Part shown: positions 32,583-41,972 of the stretch, piece after piece
How the letters are laid out: each line of letters begins with the position of its first letter
How positions within the stretch are numbered: position 1 is the stretch's first letter
Assembly: GCF_030812675.1 (NCBI RefSeq)
Contig: NZ_JAUSTE010000008.1
Location: forward strand, 1-64,000
Length of the DNA stretch: 64,000 nucleotides
From: Sinomonas atrocyanea
GTDB lineage: Bacteria; Actinomycetota; Actinomycetes; Actinomycetales; Micrococcaceae
Direction: 5' to 3'
The notes under the pieces: generated by a model
Told to the model about the DNA's origin: nothing
Seen by the model: only the letters and a program-made list of their open reading frames with translations
Database searches by the model: none
Translations under genes and position numbers: made by a program

Positions 32583-33698
32583 ATGCGCATCCTCATCGCC
32601 CCGGACAAGTTCAAAGGCTCGCTCACGGCCGCCGAGGCCGCCGACGCCATGGCCGAGGGCGCGCTGGCCGTCTACCCCGACGCCGAGATCGTCCGCGTCC
32701 CCGTGGCAGACGGCGGCGAGGGCACCCTCGAGGCGGCCGTCGCCGCGGGCTTCGAGGAGCGCATCCGCGCCGTCACCGGGCCGCTCATCAAGCCCGTCGG
32801 GGCAGCATGGGCCCTCCGCGGCGGCACCGCCGTGATCGAGACCGCGCAGGCGTCCGGTCTCGCGGCGCTCGGCACGGACCCGGATCCGGAGACCGCCGGC
32901 CGCGCCCACTCCTACGGCGCCGGCCAGCTCATCGCGGCAGCCATGGACGCCGGCGCCACCGAGATCGTGCTCGGGCTCGGCGGCTCCGCGATGACCGACG
33001 GCGGCTCCGGCGCCCTCCGCGCCCTCGGGCTCCGGCCGCTCGATGCGGCCGGGAACGTGGTGCCGCTCGGCGGGGCCGCGCTCGCGGACATCGCCTCACT
33101 CGACGACTCCGCCCTCGACCCCAGGCTCGCGGCGGCCACGCTGCGCATCGCCGTCGACGTCCGCAACCCGCTCATCGGGCCGGACGGCGCGGCCCACGTC
33201 TTCGGCCCGCAGAAGGGCGCGGATCCCGAGACGGTCGAGGCGCTCGACGCCGGCCTGCGCACCTGGGCGAAGGTGCTCGCGGGCGCGACGGGGCGCGACG
33301 TCGATGTCCCCGGCGCGGGCGCGGCCGGCGGCTTCCCTGCGGCCTTCCTGGCCTTCACCGGGGCGCGGCTCGAGAGCGGGTTCGACCTCGTGGCCGAGCT
33401 CGTGGGGATCGACGCCCGCCTGGCCGGGGCCGACCTCGTGATCACGGGGGAGGGCTCGCTCGACGGGCAGTCGCTCACCGGCAAGGCGCCGATCGCCCTC
33501 GCCGACCGCGCGCGGGACCGCGGCATCCCCGTCATCGCGGTGGCCGGCCGCATCCTCGCGGAGCCGGACCAGCTCGCCGAGCACGGGATCGAGGCCGCGG
33601 GCGCGCTCGTGGACCTCGCCCCGAGCCCCGCGGACGCGATCGCCCACGCGGCCCAGTACGTGCGCCGCGCGGTCGCCGAGCTCCTCGCCGGTGCCTGA
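32583..33698 (+). CDS. Glycerate kinase (GckII/GarK family)
   Basis: This 371-aa enzyme phosphorylates D-glycerate with ATP and matches the family from the N-terminus: MRILIAPDKFKGSLTA, VPVADGGEGTLEA, LGGSAMTDGGSGAL, NPLIGPDGAAHVFGPQKGA, and GEGSLDGQSLTGKAP near the end. No other glycolate or glucarate genes are nearby. ATG 32583 overlaps the promoter side of the divergent TMEM175 gene. Confidence 0.95.
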   Translation: MRILIAPDKFKGSLTAAEAADAMAEGALAVYPDAEIVRVPVADGGEGTLEAAVAAGFEERIRAVTGPLIKPVGAAWALRGGTAVIETAQASGLAALGTDPDPETAGRAHSYGAGQLIAAAMDAGATEIVLGLGGSAMTDGGSGALRALGLRPLDAAGNVVPLGGAALADIASLDDSALDPRLAAATLRIAVDVRNPLIGPDGAAHVFGPQKGADPETVEALDAGLRTWAKVLAGATGRDVDVPGAGAAGGFPAAFLAFTGARLESGFDLVAELVGIDARLAGADLVITGEGSLDGQSLTGKAPIALADRARDRGIPVIAVAGRILAEPDQLAEHGIEAAGALVDLAPSPADAIAHAAQYVRRAVAELLAGA

Positions 33699-33719
33699 GG
33701 CGCTCCTCGGGAGATTCTG

Positions 33720-33762
33720 CCTCCGCTTTCGGTCAAAGCCCCGCGCCGAAGCGCAGGGTTCT
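33720..33762. repeat. Degenerate copy of a dispersed palindrome
   Basis: CTTTCGGTCAAAGCCCC (33726-33742) and the right arm CCGAAGCGCAGGGTTCT (33746-33762) match the elements at 48920-48977 and 50138-50195. The inner part is shortened. It lies between glycerate kinase and idi, convergent genes. Confidence 0.7.
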
Positions 33763-33797
33763 GTCCGAAGGCCAGGGTCGCCTCGGCCCGGGGACTC

Positions 33798-34334
33798 CTA
33801 CCGCCCCTGGGCGCCCAGGGCGTCGAGCTGCAGGACGAGCCACGGGCTGAACGCGTAGGGCGCGGCGGCGACGGCGGCGCGGAAGTCGCCCGGGTCGGAC
33901 CAGGCCCACTCGGCGACCTCGTCCGGATTGCCCTGGGGGTCCGCGGCGGCGACCGCCCGGAAGACGGGGCAGACCTCGTACTCGACGATCCCGGAGGCGT
34001 CGACCGCCCGGTAGCGGAAGTCCGGCAGGACCGGCTCGATCGAGTGGACCTCGAGGCCGAGCTCCTGCTGCGCCCGGCGCCGGATCGCGTCCTCGAATGC
34101 CTCGCCGGGGGCGGGATGGCCGCAGAACGCGTTGGTCCAGACCCCGGGCCAGGTCTTCTTGGCGAGGGCCCGACGGGTCACGAGCACCCGGCCGTCCGCG
34201 CCGAACAGGTGGCACGAGAACGCGAGGTGCAGCGGGGTGCTCTCGGTGTGGACGGTCGCCTTCGGAGCGGTGCCCAGCGGGGTCCCGTCCTCGTCGACGA
34301 GTTGGACGAGCTCTTCCGTGGGGGTGTCAGCCAT
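33798..34334 (-). CDS. idi: Isopentenyl-diphosphate delta-isomerase, type I
   Basis: This 178-aa NUDIX-fold enzyme interconverts IPP and DMAPP for isoprenoid synthesis. Family motifs are visible: HLAFSCHLFGADGRVLVTRR, the active-site cysteine block TNAFCGHPAPGE (about 68-79), RRRAQQELGL and EYEVCPVF with the catalytic Glu. ATG 34334 has a GGAAG site. Length is normal. It is followed by convergent glycerate kinase. Confidence 0.94.
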   Translation of the reverse strand: MADTPTEELVQLVDEDGTPLGTAPKATVHTESTPLHLAFSCHLFGADGRVLVTRRALAKKTWPGVWTNAFCGHPAPGEAFEDAIRRRAQQELGLEVHSIEPVLPDFRYRAVDASGIVEYEVCPVFRAVAAADPQGNPDEVAEWAWSDPGDFRAAVAAAPYAFSPWLVLQLDALGAQGR

Positions 34335-34362
34335 GGGGCCATTCTTCCAGCAGGGGCGCGGC

Positions 34363-35664
34363 TCAGCGGTTGCGGACGGCGGGCTCGGTGGCATCGTCGG
34401 TCGCGGTGCCGCGCCAGCGGGCGAGCGCGCTCATGCCGTGGAAGACGACGAGGGCGGCAGCCGAGCCGAGCGCGATCCCGGCGAAGGCCAGGTCACCGAC
34501 CTTCCATGTGTAGTCCGCGATGCCGACGATCAGCGCCACGGCGGCCGTGGTGATGTTCACGGGGTTGGAGAAGTTGACCCGGTTCTGCACCCAGATCTTC
34601 ACGCCGAGGACGCCGATCATGCCGTAGAGCATCGTGGCCGCGCCGCCGAGCACTCCGGCCGGGACGGTGGCGATGAGCTCGCCGAACTTGGGCGAGAAGC
34701 TCAGCAGCAGCGCGGTGATGCCGGCGACCCAGTACGCGGCCGTGGAGTAGACCTTGGTCGCGGCCATCACGCCGATGTTCTCGGCGTAGGTGGTGGTGCC
34801 CGAGCCGCCGCCGAGGCCGGCGAGGACGGTCGCGGCGCCGTCGGCCATGAGCGCGCGTCCGGCCATGTCGTCCAGGTTCGCCCCGGTCATGGCGGCGACG
34901 CTCTTCACGTGTCCCACGTTCTCGGCGACGAGCACGAGGACCACGGGCACGAAGAGGCCGAGCACGCCGAGGTGGAAGGCGGGCGTCTGGAAGTGGGGCA
35001 GCCCGACCCAGGCGGCGGCGTCGATCTTCGAGAAGTCCACCTCGCCGCGCCACACGGCCACGATGTACCCGACCACCACGCCGATGAGGATGCTCAGGCG
35101 GCCCAGGATCCCGCGGAAGAGCACGGAGACGAGGATGATCGCCAGCAGCGTCACGAGCGCCGTGACGGGCGCGGCATCGAAGTTCTGCTTCGCCGCCGGA
35201 GCCAGGTTCAGGCCGATCAGCGCGACAATCGTGCCGGTCACCACCGGGGGCATCACCACGTTGATCCAGTGCGCCCCGAAGGCCTGCACCACGGCGCCCA
35301 CGGCGGCGAGCACCGCGCCCGCCACCACCACGCCGCCGAGCGCCCCGGCGACGCCGAACTGCTGCTGCGAGGCCAGGATCGGGGCGATGAACGCGAACGA
35401 GGACCCCAGGTAGCTGGGCACCCGCCCCCGCGTGACCAGGAGGAACAGGAGCGTGCCGATGCCCGAGAAGAACAGCGTCGTGGCAGGCGGCATGTGCGTC
35501 AGGATCGGCACGAGGAACGTCGCACCGAACATCGCGACGACGTGCTGCAGGCCGACCCCGATGGTGATCGGCCACGCGAGCCGCTCGCCAGGGGACACCA
35601 CCTCGCCGGGACGGACGGAGCGGCCGTCGCCGTGGAGCTTCCATCTGGTTCCGAGCAGGCTCAT
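34363..35664 (-). CDS. NCS2 uracil/xanthine permease
   Basis: This 433-aa membrane protein has about 14 hydrophobic segments and NCS2 signatures: GVGLQHVVAMFGATFLVPIL near the N-terminus, VLVAENVGHVKSV (the conserved Glu binds the base) and GGGSGTTTYAENIGVMAATKV. Members such as UraA and RutG import uracil by proton symport. The next gene on the opposite strand is RutE-like, which hints at pyrimidine use, but no other rut genes are present. It ends 28 bp before idi on the same strand. Confidence 0.93.
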   Translation of the reverse strand: MSLLGTRWKLHGDGRSVRPGEVVSPGERLAWPITIGVGLQHVVAMFGATFLVPILTHMPPATTLFFSGIGTLLFLLVTRGRVPSYLGSSFAFIAPILASQQQFGVAGALGGVVVAGAVLAAVGAVVQAFGAHWINVVMPPVVTGTIVALIGLNLAPAAKQNFDAAPVTALVTLLAIILVSVLFRGILGRLSILIGVVVGYIVAVWRGEVDFSKIDAAAWVGLPHFQTPAFHLGVLGLFVPVVLVLVAENVGHVKSVAAMTGANLDDMAGRALMADGAATVLAGLGGGSGTTTYAENIGVMAATKVYSTAAYWVAGITALLLSFSPKFGELIATVPAGVLGGAATMLYGMIGVLGVKIWVQNRVNFSNPVNITTAAVALIVGIADYTWKVGDLAFAGIALGSAAALVVFHGMSALARWRGTATDDATEPAVRNR

Positions 35665-35838
35665 GGGGCGCCTTCCAAGCGTGGGGGGGGAGCGGGGATG
35701 CCGCAGGACATCCTACCGCCGGCCGGAAGCGCGGCCGCGATGTGGGCAACCTCACCCCCCGGTCGGGGATGCCCGCAGCATGTTCAGGGGTTGTCACCTT
35801 GATGAGGGCGGCCGCCGGGCCGCCGTGAGGAGACACGC

Positions 35839-36441
35839 ATGAGCATCGCCCACCAGGAAGCTGCGCTCGACGCCGAAGCCGTCAACGCCCTCTTCGTCGA
35901 GGCCCGCACCGCCAACACCTTCACCGGGGAGGTGACCGACGAGCAGGCTCAGGCGATCTACGAGCTCGCCAAGTTCGGTCCGACCGCCTTCAACAACCAG
36001 CCGATGCGCGTCACGTACGTCCGCACGCCCGAGGCGCGCGAGCGCCTCGTGTCCCACATGAGCCGCGGCAACCAGGAGAAGACCCTCGCCGCGCCGCTCG
36101 TGGCCGTCCTATCCTTCGACACCGAGTGGCACGAGCGCTTCGAGACCTTCCTCCCGCAGGCCGCCGGGCTGAAGTCGATGTTCGACGACGACGTGGTGCG
36201 CTACGGCACCGGTCGCGACAACGCACACCTCCAGGCCGGCTACTTCATCCTCGCCGTGCGCTCGCTGGGGCTCGCCGCCGGTCCGATGACCGGGGCGGAC
36301 TTCTCCGCGATCGACGCGGACTTCTTCCCGGAGGGCGGCCGCAAGAGCTTCCTCGTGGTCAACATCGGCCGCCCGGGCGAGGACGCGTGGGGCCCCGCGA
36401 AGACCAAGTTCGCCTACGAGGACGTCGTCGAGACCGTCTGA
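35839..36441 (+). CDS. Malonic semialdehyde reductase-like nitroreductase (RutE type)
   Basis: This 200-aa FMN-dependent oxidoreductase of the nitroreductase superfamily resembles RutE/HadB: FTGEVTDEQAQAIYELAKFGPTAFNNQP at the N-terminus, LAAPLVAVLSFDTEWHE in the middle and GPMTGADFSAIDADFF near the C-terminus. RutE reduces malonic semialdehyde during uracil breakdown; other members detoxify quinones. ATG 35839 follows a GAGGAG-like site. It is divergent from the NCS2 permease. Confidence 0.88.
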   Translation: MSIAHQEAALDAEAVNALFVEARTANTFTGEVTDEQAQAIYELAKFGPTAFNNQPMRVTYVRTPEARERLVSHMSRGNQEKTLAAPLVAVLSFDTEWHERFETFLPQAAGLKSMFDDDVVRYGTGRDNAHLQAGYFILAVRSLGLAAGPMTGADFSAIDADFFPEGGRKSFLVVNIGRPGEDAWGPAKTKFAYEDVVETV

Positions 36442-36459
36442 TCCGGCAGTCCCCGACAA

Positions 36460-36500
36460 GGATCTGGCCGCCTGCCCGCAAGGGGCCGGCGGCCAGATCC
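36460..36500. terminator. Strong terminator
   Basis: A perfect 13-bp stem (36460-36472 with 36488-36500) follows the reductase stop and is itself followed by GTTTCT. It can also terminate the convergent MFS gene. Confidence 0.9.
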
Positions 36501-36517
36501 GTTTCTGACGGCCGTTG

Positions 36518-38002
36518 CTAGTTCTTGGGGGCGACTGCCGGGTGCGAGCCGGTCGTCGGAGCCGGTGAGCGCCGCGGCAGGGGCCGTGACAGACGGGGCC
36601 GGGAGGCCAGCGGCTCGGCGGCAGCGTCGGGATCCGGTGCGGTCGCCGGGCGCGGCGCGGGCCCGCCGTCGTGCGCGGGAGGTGATGCAGGGACGCCGGA
36701 GGGCGGCCCCGCGTCCGGGGTGCGGGGGGAGGCGAGGGCGGCAGCCGCACGGGCCGCGCGCCGCTCGGCCCAGACGGCCCGGACCTGCTCGCGGAGGGTC
36801 CCCTCGCCCCAGCGCGCCAGCGCCCAGATCCCCACGGCTCCCGCCGCGAGCGCCGCGAGGCCCCCGGCCAGCACAGCCCAGCGGGTGCCGACCGCATTCG
36901 CGAGCCAGCCCACGAGCGGGGCGCCGATCGGCGTGCCGCCCTGGATCACCGCCATGTACAGGGCGAGGACGCGGCCCCGGTACTGGGGCTTTGTGGTGAG
37001 CTGCACGATCGTGTTGGCGCTGTTGAGGAAGGTCAGCGCCGTGACGCCGACGAACACGAGGACCACGGCGTACGAGACGTAGCCGGGCATGGCGGCCGCG
37101 ACGATCGTGGAGACGCCGAGCCCCACCGCGGCACCCACAAGGAGTGTGAGCCGGGGCTGCTTCCGGCGCGCCGCCAGGAGCGCGCCCCCGAGCGTGCCGA
37201 TGGCCTGGATGGAGCCGAGGAGGCCATAGGCGTCGGCGCCGGTGTGGAACACGTCGGCCGCCATGAGCGCGTTGGTGACCTGGAAGTTGAGCGTGAAGGT
37301 GCCCACGAGCCCGGCCATCACCAGGATGAGCAGGATGCGCGGCTCGGTGCGCACGTAGCGCACCCCGGCGATGATCTGGCCCTTGCCCCGCGCCAGCGGC
37401 GGCGTGCGGTGCAGGAGGTCCACCCGCAGGCGGGTGAGCGAGAACAGGACGCCGAGGAAGGTCGCAGCGTTGAGCATGAACACCCAGCCTGTGCCGATGA
37501 GGCCGATCAGCACGCCGGCGACCCCGGGCCCCGCGAGACGCGCGAGGTTGAAGGACGCCGAGTTGAGCGCCACGGCGTTGGGCACGTCGGCCCGGCCCAC
37601 GAGCTCCGAGACGAAGGCCTGGCGCGGCGGGGCGTCGAAGGCGCTGGCCACGCCGAGCAGCAGCGCGATCGCGTAGATGTGCCAGAGCTGGGCCACGCCG
37701 GTGAGCACGAGGACGCCCTGCACGAGCGCGAGCAGCCCCATCGCGGTCTGCGTGGCGAGGAGGAGCTTGCGCTTGTCGAGGCGGTCGCCGAGGAGGCCCG
37801 CGTAGGGGCCGAGGAGGAGGATCGGCAGGAACTGCAGGCCCGTGGTGATGCCCACGGCAGCGCCGTCATGGTTGGTGAGCTGGGTCAGGACGAGCCAGTC
37901 CTGGGCCACGCGCTGCATCCAGGTCCCCACATTGGAGACCAGGGCGCCGGCTGCCCAGAGGCGGTAGTTGGGATGCTGGAGTGCGCGGAACATGCTGCTC
38001 AT
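36518..38002 (-). CDS. MFS exporter, EntS/DHA3-like
   Basis: This 494-aa protein has 12 predicted helices and a Pro/Ala-rich cytoplasmic tail of about 80 residues. The start MSSMFRALQHPNYRLWAAGALVSN, GDRLDKRKLLL after helix 2 and QAFVSELVGRADVPNAVALNS are typical of the EntS/DHA3 type, which exports siderophores, macrolides or other drugs. ATG 38002 overlaps the marR stop (ATGA, 37999-38002), so the two are co-translated and the regulator likely senses the exported compound. Confidence 0.92.
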   Translation of the reverse strand: MSSMFRALQHPNYRLWAAGALVSNVGTWMQRVAQDWLVLTQLTNHDGAAVGITTGLQFLPILLLGPYAGLLGDRLDKRKLLLATQTAMGLLALVQGVLVLTGVAQLWHIYAIALLLGVASAFDAPPRQAFVSELVGRADVPNAVALNSASFNLARLAGPGVAGVLIGLIGTGWVFMLNAATFLGVLFSLTRLRVDLLHRTPPLARGKGQIIAGVRYVRTEPRILLILVMAGLVGTFTLNFQVTNALMAADVFHTGADAYGLLGSIQAIGTLGGALLAARRKQPRLTLLVGAAVGLGVSTIVAAAMPGYVSYAVVLVFVGVTALTFLNSANTIVQLTTKPQYRGRVLALYMAVIQGGTPIGAPLVGWLANAVGTRWAVLAGGLAALAAGAVGIWALARWGEGTLREQVRAVWAERRAARAAAALASPRTPDAGPPSGVPASPPAHDGGPAPRPATAPDPDAAAEPLASRPRLSRPLPRRSPAPTTGSHPAVAPKN

Positions 38003-38466
38003 CGGGCGGTCATCTCCAGCAGCAGTTCGGCCGCGCGGTGCAGGGCGGCCTGGTCCCCGGGCGGGAGGGCGTCGAGGCGGCTCGCGAGCCAGGCGGACCG
38101 CAGGCGCCGGGACTCCTCGAGGACCGCCCGGCCGGCATCGGTGAGTCCGACGACGACGAGCCGCCCGTCCGTCGGGTGTTCCGTGCGCCCGACGAGCCCG
38201 CTGTCGCACAGGTGGTTCACGGTGCGCGTCATGCTCGGCGCCTGCACATGCTCGATGTCGGCCAGCTGGCGCATCGTGAGCGGCCCGCGCTTCCCCAGGA
38301 CGGACAGCACCGAGTTCTGGCCGGGGCTCACCACATCGCTGGTCGCCTGCGTGCGCAGGATGCGGGAGGTGCGCATGACGGCGACGCGCAGCTCCGCGGC
38401 GAGCTCGAGGATGTCGGGAGATGCAGAGGTGGCCGGTTCAACGTCGGCAAGGTTCGGGGGAGTCAT
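37999..38466 (-). CDS. MarR-family transcriptional regulator
   Basis: This 155-aa winged-helix regulator has the MarR layout: an N-terminal dimerisation helix (AAELRVAVMRTSRILR), recognition helix LTMRQLADIEHVQAPSMTRTVNHL and the wing with DPTDGRL-like TEHPTDGRLVVV. It is the first gene of an operon with an MFS exporter and overlaps it by 4 nt. The classical role is repression of the exporter until a ligand binds. Confidence 0.93.
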   Translation of the reverse strand: MTPPNLADVEPATSASPDILELAAELRVAVMRTSRILRTQATSDVVSPGQNSVLSVLGKRGPLTMRQLADIEHVQAPSMTRTVNHLCDSGLVGRTEHPTDGRLVVVGLTDAGRAVLEESRRLRSAWLASRLDALPPGDQAALHRAAELLLEMTAR

Positions 38467-38510
38467 CGATACTTAGCTTAGCTCATTACCCGCGCTAAGG
38501 ATATGATCGC
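38467..38510. promoter_or_regulatory. marR promoter/operator
   Basis: CTTAGC (38472-38477) and GCTAAG (38494-38499) form an interrupted dyad just upstream of the MarR start, with a further TTAGCT beside the first arm. The size and spacing fit a MarR-dimer site for autorepression. Confidence 0.55.
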
Positions 38511-38554
38511 GGTCACCCCACGACGATGTGGGGGCCACCCCCGGAGTCCACGCG

Positions 38555-38596
38555 AGGTGACTCCCAGGAGGTGACCGCCAGAAGGTGACTTTCAGA
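38555..38596. repeat. Three tandem 14-bp units AGGTGACNNYCAGR
   Basis: Units at 38555-38568, 38569-38582 and 38583-38596 lie between marR and pgm, ending 4 bp before the pgm stop codon. Related units occur as an inverted pair inside putA (13872-13933). Confidence 0.8.
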
Positions 38597-38599
38597 TGG

Positions 38600-40252
38600 T
38601 CAGGCGATGACGGAGTCGACGAGCGCCTTCGCCTCGGCCTGCACCTGCTTGAGGTGGTCGGCGCCCTTGAACGATTCCGCGTAGATCTTGTACACGTCCT
38701 CGGTGCCGGACGGGCGGGCGGCGAACCACGCGTGCTCGGTCGTGACCTTCAGCCCGCCGATCTTCGCGCCGTTCCCGGGCGCCTCCGTGAGCTTGGCGGT
38801 GATGGGCTCGCCGGCGAGCTCGGTGGCCGTGACATCGCCCGCGGACAGCTTGCCGAGCTTCGCCTTCTGCTCCCGGGTCGCCGCGGCGTCGATCCTCGCG
38901 TACGACGGCGAGCCGTACTTCGCGGTCAGCTCGCCGTAGAGCTCGCTCGGCGACTTCCCCGTCACGGCCCTGATCTCCGAGGCCAGGAGGTTCAGGAGGA
39001 TGCCGTCCTTGTCTGTGGTCCAGACGCCACCGTCCCGCTTGACGAAGCTCGCCCCCGCCGACTCCTCGCCGCCGAACGCGCCCTGGCCGGAGAGCAGGCC
39101 CGGCACGAACCACTTGAAGCCGACCGGCACCTCGACGAGCTTCTTCCCGAGCCCCTCGGCCACGCGGTCGATCATGGACGAGCTGACGAGGGTCTTGCCG
39201 ACCACCGTGTCCGGGCGCCAGCCGGTGCGGTGGCGGTAGAGGTAGTCGATGGCCACCGAAAGGTAGTGGTTCGGGTTCATGAGCCCGCCGTCGGGGGTGA
39301 CGATGCCGTGCCGGTCGGCGTCCGCGTCGTTGCCCGTGGCGATGTCGTAGCCCGCGCCCTGGGAGACCTTCTGGATGAGCGAGGCCATGGCGAACGGCGA
39401 CGAGCAGTCCATGCGGATCTTCTCGTCCCAGTCCAGCGTCATGAAGGCCCACTGCGGATCCACGGTCGGGTTCACCACGGTCAGGTCGAGGTGGTGGCGC
39501 TCGCCGATCTCGCCCCAGTAGTCCACCGAGGCCCCTCCCATCGGGTCCGCGCCGATGCGCACGCCGGCGTTGCGGATCGCCTCGATGTCCAGCACGAGGG
39601 GCAGGTCGTCGACGTAGGAGGAGAGGAAGTCGAACTGGCCGGTGGAGTCCGCGGCGAGCGCGTCGGCGAGCTGGATGCGCCGCACGCCCGCGAGGTCCGC
39701 CTCGAGGAGCTCGTTGGCGCGGTTGGCGATCCAGCCGGTCGCGTCGGTGTCCGCGGGGCCGCCGTGCGGCGGGTTGTACTTGAAGCCGCCGTCCGAGGGC
39801 GGGTTGTGGCTCGGGGTCACCACGATCCCGTCCGCCCGGCCCGGGTCGTCCTCGGCGCGGCCGGCGTTGTACTTGAGGATCGCGTGGCTCGCGGACGGGG
39901 TCGGAGTGTAGCCGTGGCGCGCGTCGACGAGGACCTGCACGCCGTTCGCGGCGAGGACCTCGAGCGCCGTGTTGGTCGCGGGCTCGGAAAGGGCGTGGGT
40001 GTCCTTCGCGAGGAACAGGGGGCCCTGGATGCCCTGCCCGGCGCGGTACTCCACGATCGCCTGGGTGATCGCGGCGATGTGCTTCTCGTTGAACGAGGCC
40101 TTGAGGCTCGAGCCGCGGTGGCCGGACGTCCCGAAGGCCACACGCTGGCCCGGGTCGCTCAGGTCCGGCGACACGTCGTAGTACGCGTCGAGGAGCGCGG
40201 TGATGTCCACGAGGTCACTGGGGAGGGCTACGGTGCCTGCTCGGTTCGCCAT
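38600..40252 (-). CDS. pgm: Phosphoglucomutase (alpha-D-glucose phosphate-specific)
   Basis: This 550-aa enzyme interconverts glucose-1-phosphate and glucose-6-phosphate. Signatures are [13 protein letters not shown], the phosphoserine loop [12 protein letters not shown] (catalytic Ser), the metal loop [22 protein letters not shown] and the phosphate-binding [12 protein letters not shown]. Length is standard. ATG 40252 is chosen; the frame runs open far upstream because of high GC. It feeds glycogen, trehalose and cell-wall sugars. Confidence 0.96.
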   Translation of the reverse strand: MANRAGTVALPSDLVDITALLDAYYDVSPDLSDPGQRVAFGTSGHRGSSLKASFNEKHIAAITQAIVEYRAGQGIQGPLFLAKDTHALSEPATNTALEVLAANGVQVLVDARHGYTPTPSASHAILKYNAGRAEDDPGRADGIVVTPSHNPPSDGGFKYNPPHGGPADTDATGWIANRANELLEADLAGVRRIQLADALAADSTGQFDFLSSYVDDLPLVLDIEAIRNAGVRIGADPMGGASVDYWGEIGERHHLDLTVVNPTVDPQWAFMTLDWDEKIRMDCSSPFAMASLIQKVSQGAGYDIATGNDADADRHGIVTPDGGLMNPNHYLSVAIDYLYRHRTGWRPDTVVGKTLVSSSMIDRVAEGLGKKLVEVPVGFKWFVPGLLSGQGAFGGEESAGASFVKRDGGVWTTDKDGILLNLLASEIRAVTGKSPSELYGELTAKYGSPSYARIDAAATREQKAKLGKLSAGDVTATELAGEPITAKLTEAPGNGAKIGGLKVTTEHAWFAARPSGTEDVYKIYAESFKGADHLKQVQAEAKALVDSVIA

Positions 40253-40329
40253 GTGCCTAGCTTTGCAGAGAAGGCCGACAAAGGGTGGCGACTCGGTGAA
40301 GATTTCGCCCCGTCTCCCGCGCGGGGGGA

Positions 40330-40629
40330 CTACTGCCCCTCGGCGAGGACCTTTTCCGCCAGCTGCCGCAGGGGGCCCCGCAGCGTGGCGTCGGGGACCT
40401 CGAAGCGTTCGCGCCCGAACCGCAGGGTCCACTGGAAGGCGTCCCGGACATGCGGGGCGGCCGACGGCTCCGGCGCTTCGGGCAGCCGCCCCCGCTCGCT
40501 GCGCGCCTGGCGGTACAGGGTGGCCCACTCGGCGTCGGCGGGCTCCCGCGCCCCACGCACCCTGAACTCGACCCGGCCGCGGCGCGGGATGCCGGCGACG
40601 CCGCCCGAGCGGATGACCTCGACCCTCAT
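40330..40629 (-). CDS. Emfourin-type inhibitor of the adjacent M4 protease
   Basis: This 99-aa protein matches the emfourin (M4in) family of protealysin inhibitors: an N-terminal [20 protein letters not shown] strand pair and a C-terminal helical half with [19 protein letters not shown]. Its ATG overlaps the stop of the M4 protease (ATGA, 40626-40629), the same arrangement seen for protealysin and emfourin in Serratia. It should bind the active site and keep the enzyme silent in the producing cell. This is family knowledge applied here, not shown by the sequence alone. Confidence 0.85.
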   Translation of the reverse strand: MRVEVIRSGGVAGIPRRGRVEFRVRGAREPADAEWATLYRQARSERGRLPEAPEPSAAPHVRDAFQWTLRFGRERFEVPDATLRGPLRQLAEKVLAEGQ

Positions 40630-41828
40630 CGCCCCTCCTGGCGTCCTGGCCCCGGCCTCCTCCTCGGAGCCGGGGCGCCGTTCCCGGTGAGCCGTACCGT
40701 GATCCCGACGCCGCGCCATCCGGCGCGCACGGCCTTCTCCTCCGCGGACTCGCGTCCGAACAGCGTCCGGGCCACACGCACAGTCTCCCGTGCGAATCCG
40801 CGGAAGTCGACATCGAGGGGGAGCCTGCCGCGCGCGCCGGTCTCGAGCCAGACGCGGCCCGCCCGCTCCCACGCGTGGCCGCCGAGCGCCGCGGCGGCAA
40901 GGTAGAAGGCCCGGTTGGGGATGCCGGAGTTCAGGTGGACGCCTCCGTTGTCCTCGCGGGTGCGCACATACCCGTCCATGTGGTCCGGCTGCGGGTCCCG
41001 GCCCAGGACCGGGTCGTCGTAGGCGGTGCCGGGCGCCTTCAGGGACCGGACCCCCGCCCCCGCGATGCCGGGCAGGAAGATCCCCGGCCCCACGATCCAC
41101 GTCGCCGTCTCGACGGTGTCCCCGCGCGAGAACTGGTCCACGAGCACGCCGAACACATCCGCGAAGGACTCATTGAGGGCCCCGGACTGTCCCTCGTAGG
41201 CCAGGGCCGTGGTGTGCTGCAGCAGGCCGTGGCCCAGCTCGTGCGCGATGATGCTCAGCGATCCAGTGAAGGAGCCGAACACCTTTCCGTCGCCGTCCCC
41301 GAAGACCATGCGCGACCCGTCCCAGAACGCGTTGTCGTAGCCCACCCCGTAGTGGACGGTGCCTTCGAGGGGGAGCCCCGCGCCGTCGACGCTCGACCGG
41401 CCGAGGACCTGCTCGAGGAACCGGTAGGTCTCACCGAACCCGTCGTAGGCCCGGTTGACGTCCGCATCCGCCACCGGGTGCTGTCCCTCCTTGCGCACGA
41501 GGCGCCCGGGGAGGTCTTCACCGGCCTCCGCGTCACTGATCTCGCGGTGGAGCGTCCCCGGGGCGACGCGCAGGCCGCGCTGGTCCTCCCGCGGACGCAC
41601 CCGGCGCCGCTCGCGGAGGCGGGCGTCCTCGAGCAGCGTCCGGCGCGCGAGCTCGGCGACGGCCTCGAGGCCGCGCACGTCCGCCGCGGATCCATGGGCC
41701 GGGCCCTCCCCCGAGAGCGCCCGGGCCCGCCGTTCGCCAAAGCCCGCGAGGCGCTCGAGCAGGTACGGTGGCACCGCGCCCTGATGGCCCGGGCGGCTGG
41801 TCGTTGCTGCTGGGCACGTGCTGGACAT
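40626..41828 (-). CDS. Protealysin-like M4 (thermolysin family) metalloprotease
   Basis: This 400-aa zinc protease has no Sec signal peptide and a short propeptide beginning [14 protein letters not shown], as in protealysin-like enzymes. Zinc-binding HELGH lies at about 193-197 with the third ligand in [12 protein letters not shown] (about 217), and the conserved catalytic-His region is near the C-terminus ([17 protein letters not shown]). ATG 41828 follows GGAAGGGG. It is coupled to an emfourin inhibitor. Such enzymes lack known secretion signals and have been linked to cytoskeletal-protein cleavage in enterobacteria; the role here is unknown. Confidence 0.92.
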   Translation of the reverse strand: MSSTCPAATTSRPGHQGAVPPYLLERLAGFGERRARALSGEGPAHGSAADVRGLEAVAELARRTLLEDARLRERRRVRPREDQRGLRVAPGTLHREISDAEAGEDLPGRLVRKEGQHPVADADVNRAYDGFGETYRFLEQVLGRSSVDGAGLPLEGTVHYGVGYDNAFWDGSRMVFGDGDGKVFGSFTGSLSIIAHELGHGLLQHTTALAYEGQSGALNESFADVFGVLVDQFSRGDTVETATWIVGPGIFLPGIAGAGVRSLKAPGTAYDDPVLGRDPQPDHMDGYVRTREDNGGVHLNSGIPNRAFYLAAAALGGHAWERAGRVWLETGARGRLPLDVDFRGFARETVRVARTLFGRESAEEKAVRAGWRGVGITVRLTGNGAPAPRRRPGPGRQEGR

Positions 41829-41920
41829 CGTCGGTCCCCTTCCGCTGCGAGATGCGCCCAGGATGGCACCGGGCACCGACAGTTCTCGGACCCCTCCGAG
41901 CGGGTCCGGCGGGTACGCTG

Positions 41921-41948
41921 GGACCAGGGACCAGGGACCAGGGACCAG
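41921..41948. repeat. Four perfect 7-bp repeats GGACCAG
   Basis: Units at 41921, 41928, 41935 and 41942 are identical. The array lies in the 144-bp gap between the divergent M4 protease and DUF4190 genes, 24 bp upstream of the latter's ATG. Such arrays can change copy number by slippage and could alter promoter or leader spacing. Confidence 0.85.
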
Positions 41949-41972
41949 GCACGGAGTCGGGGAGGGGCATCG

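Noticed and set aside
34363-36441. A rut uracil-degradation cluster
   Set aside because: Only an NCS2 permease and a RutE-like reductase are present, in divergent orientation; rutA-D and rutF are absent.
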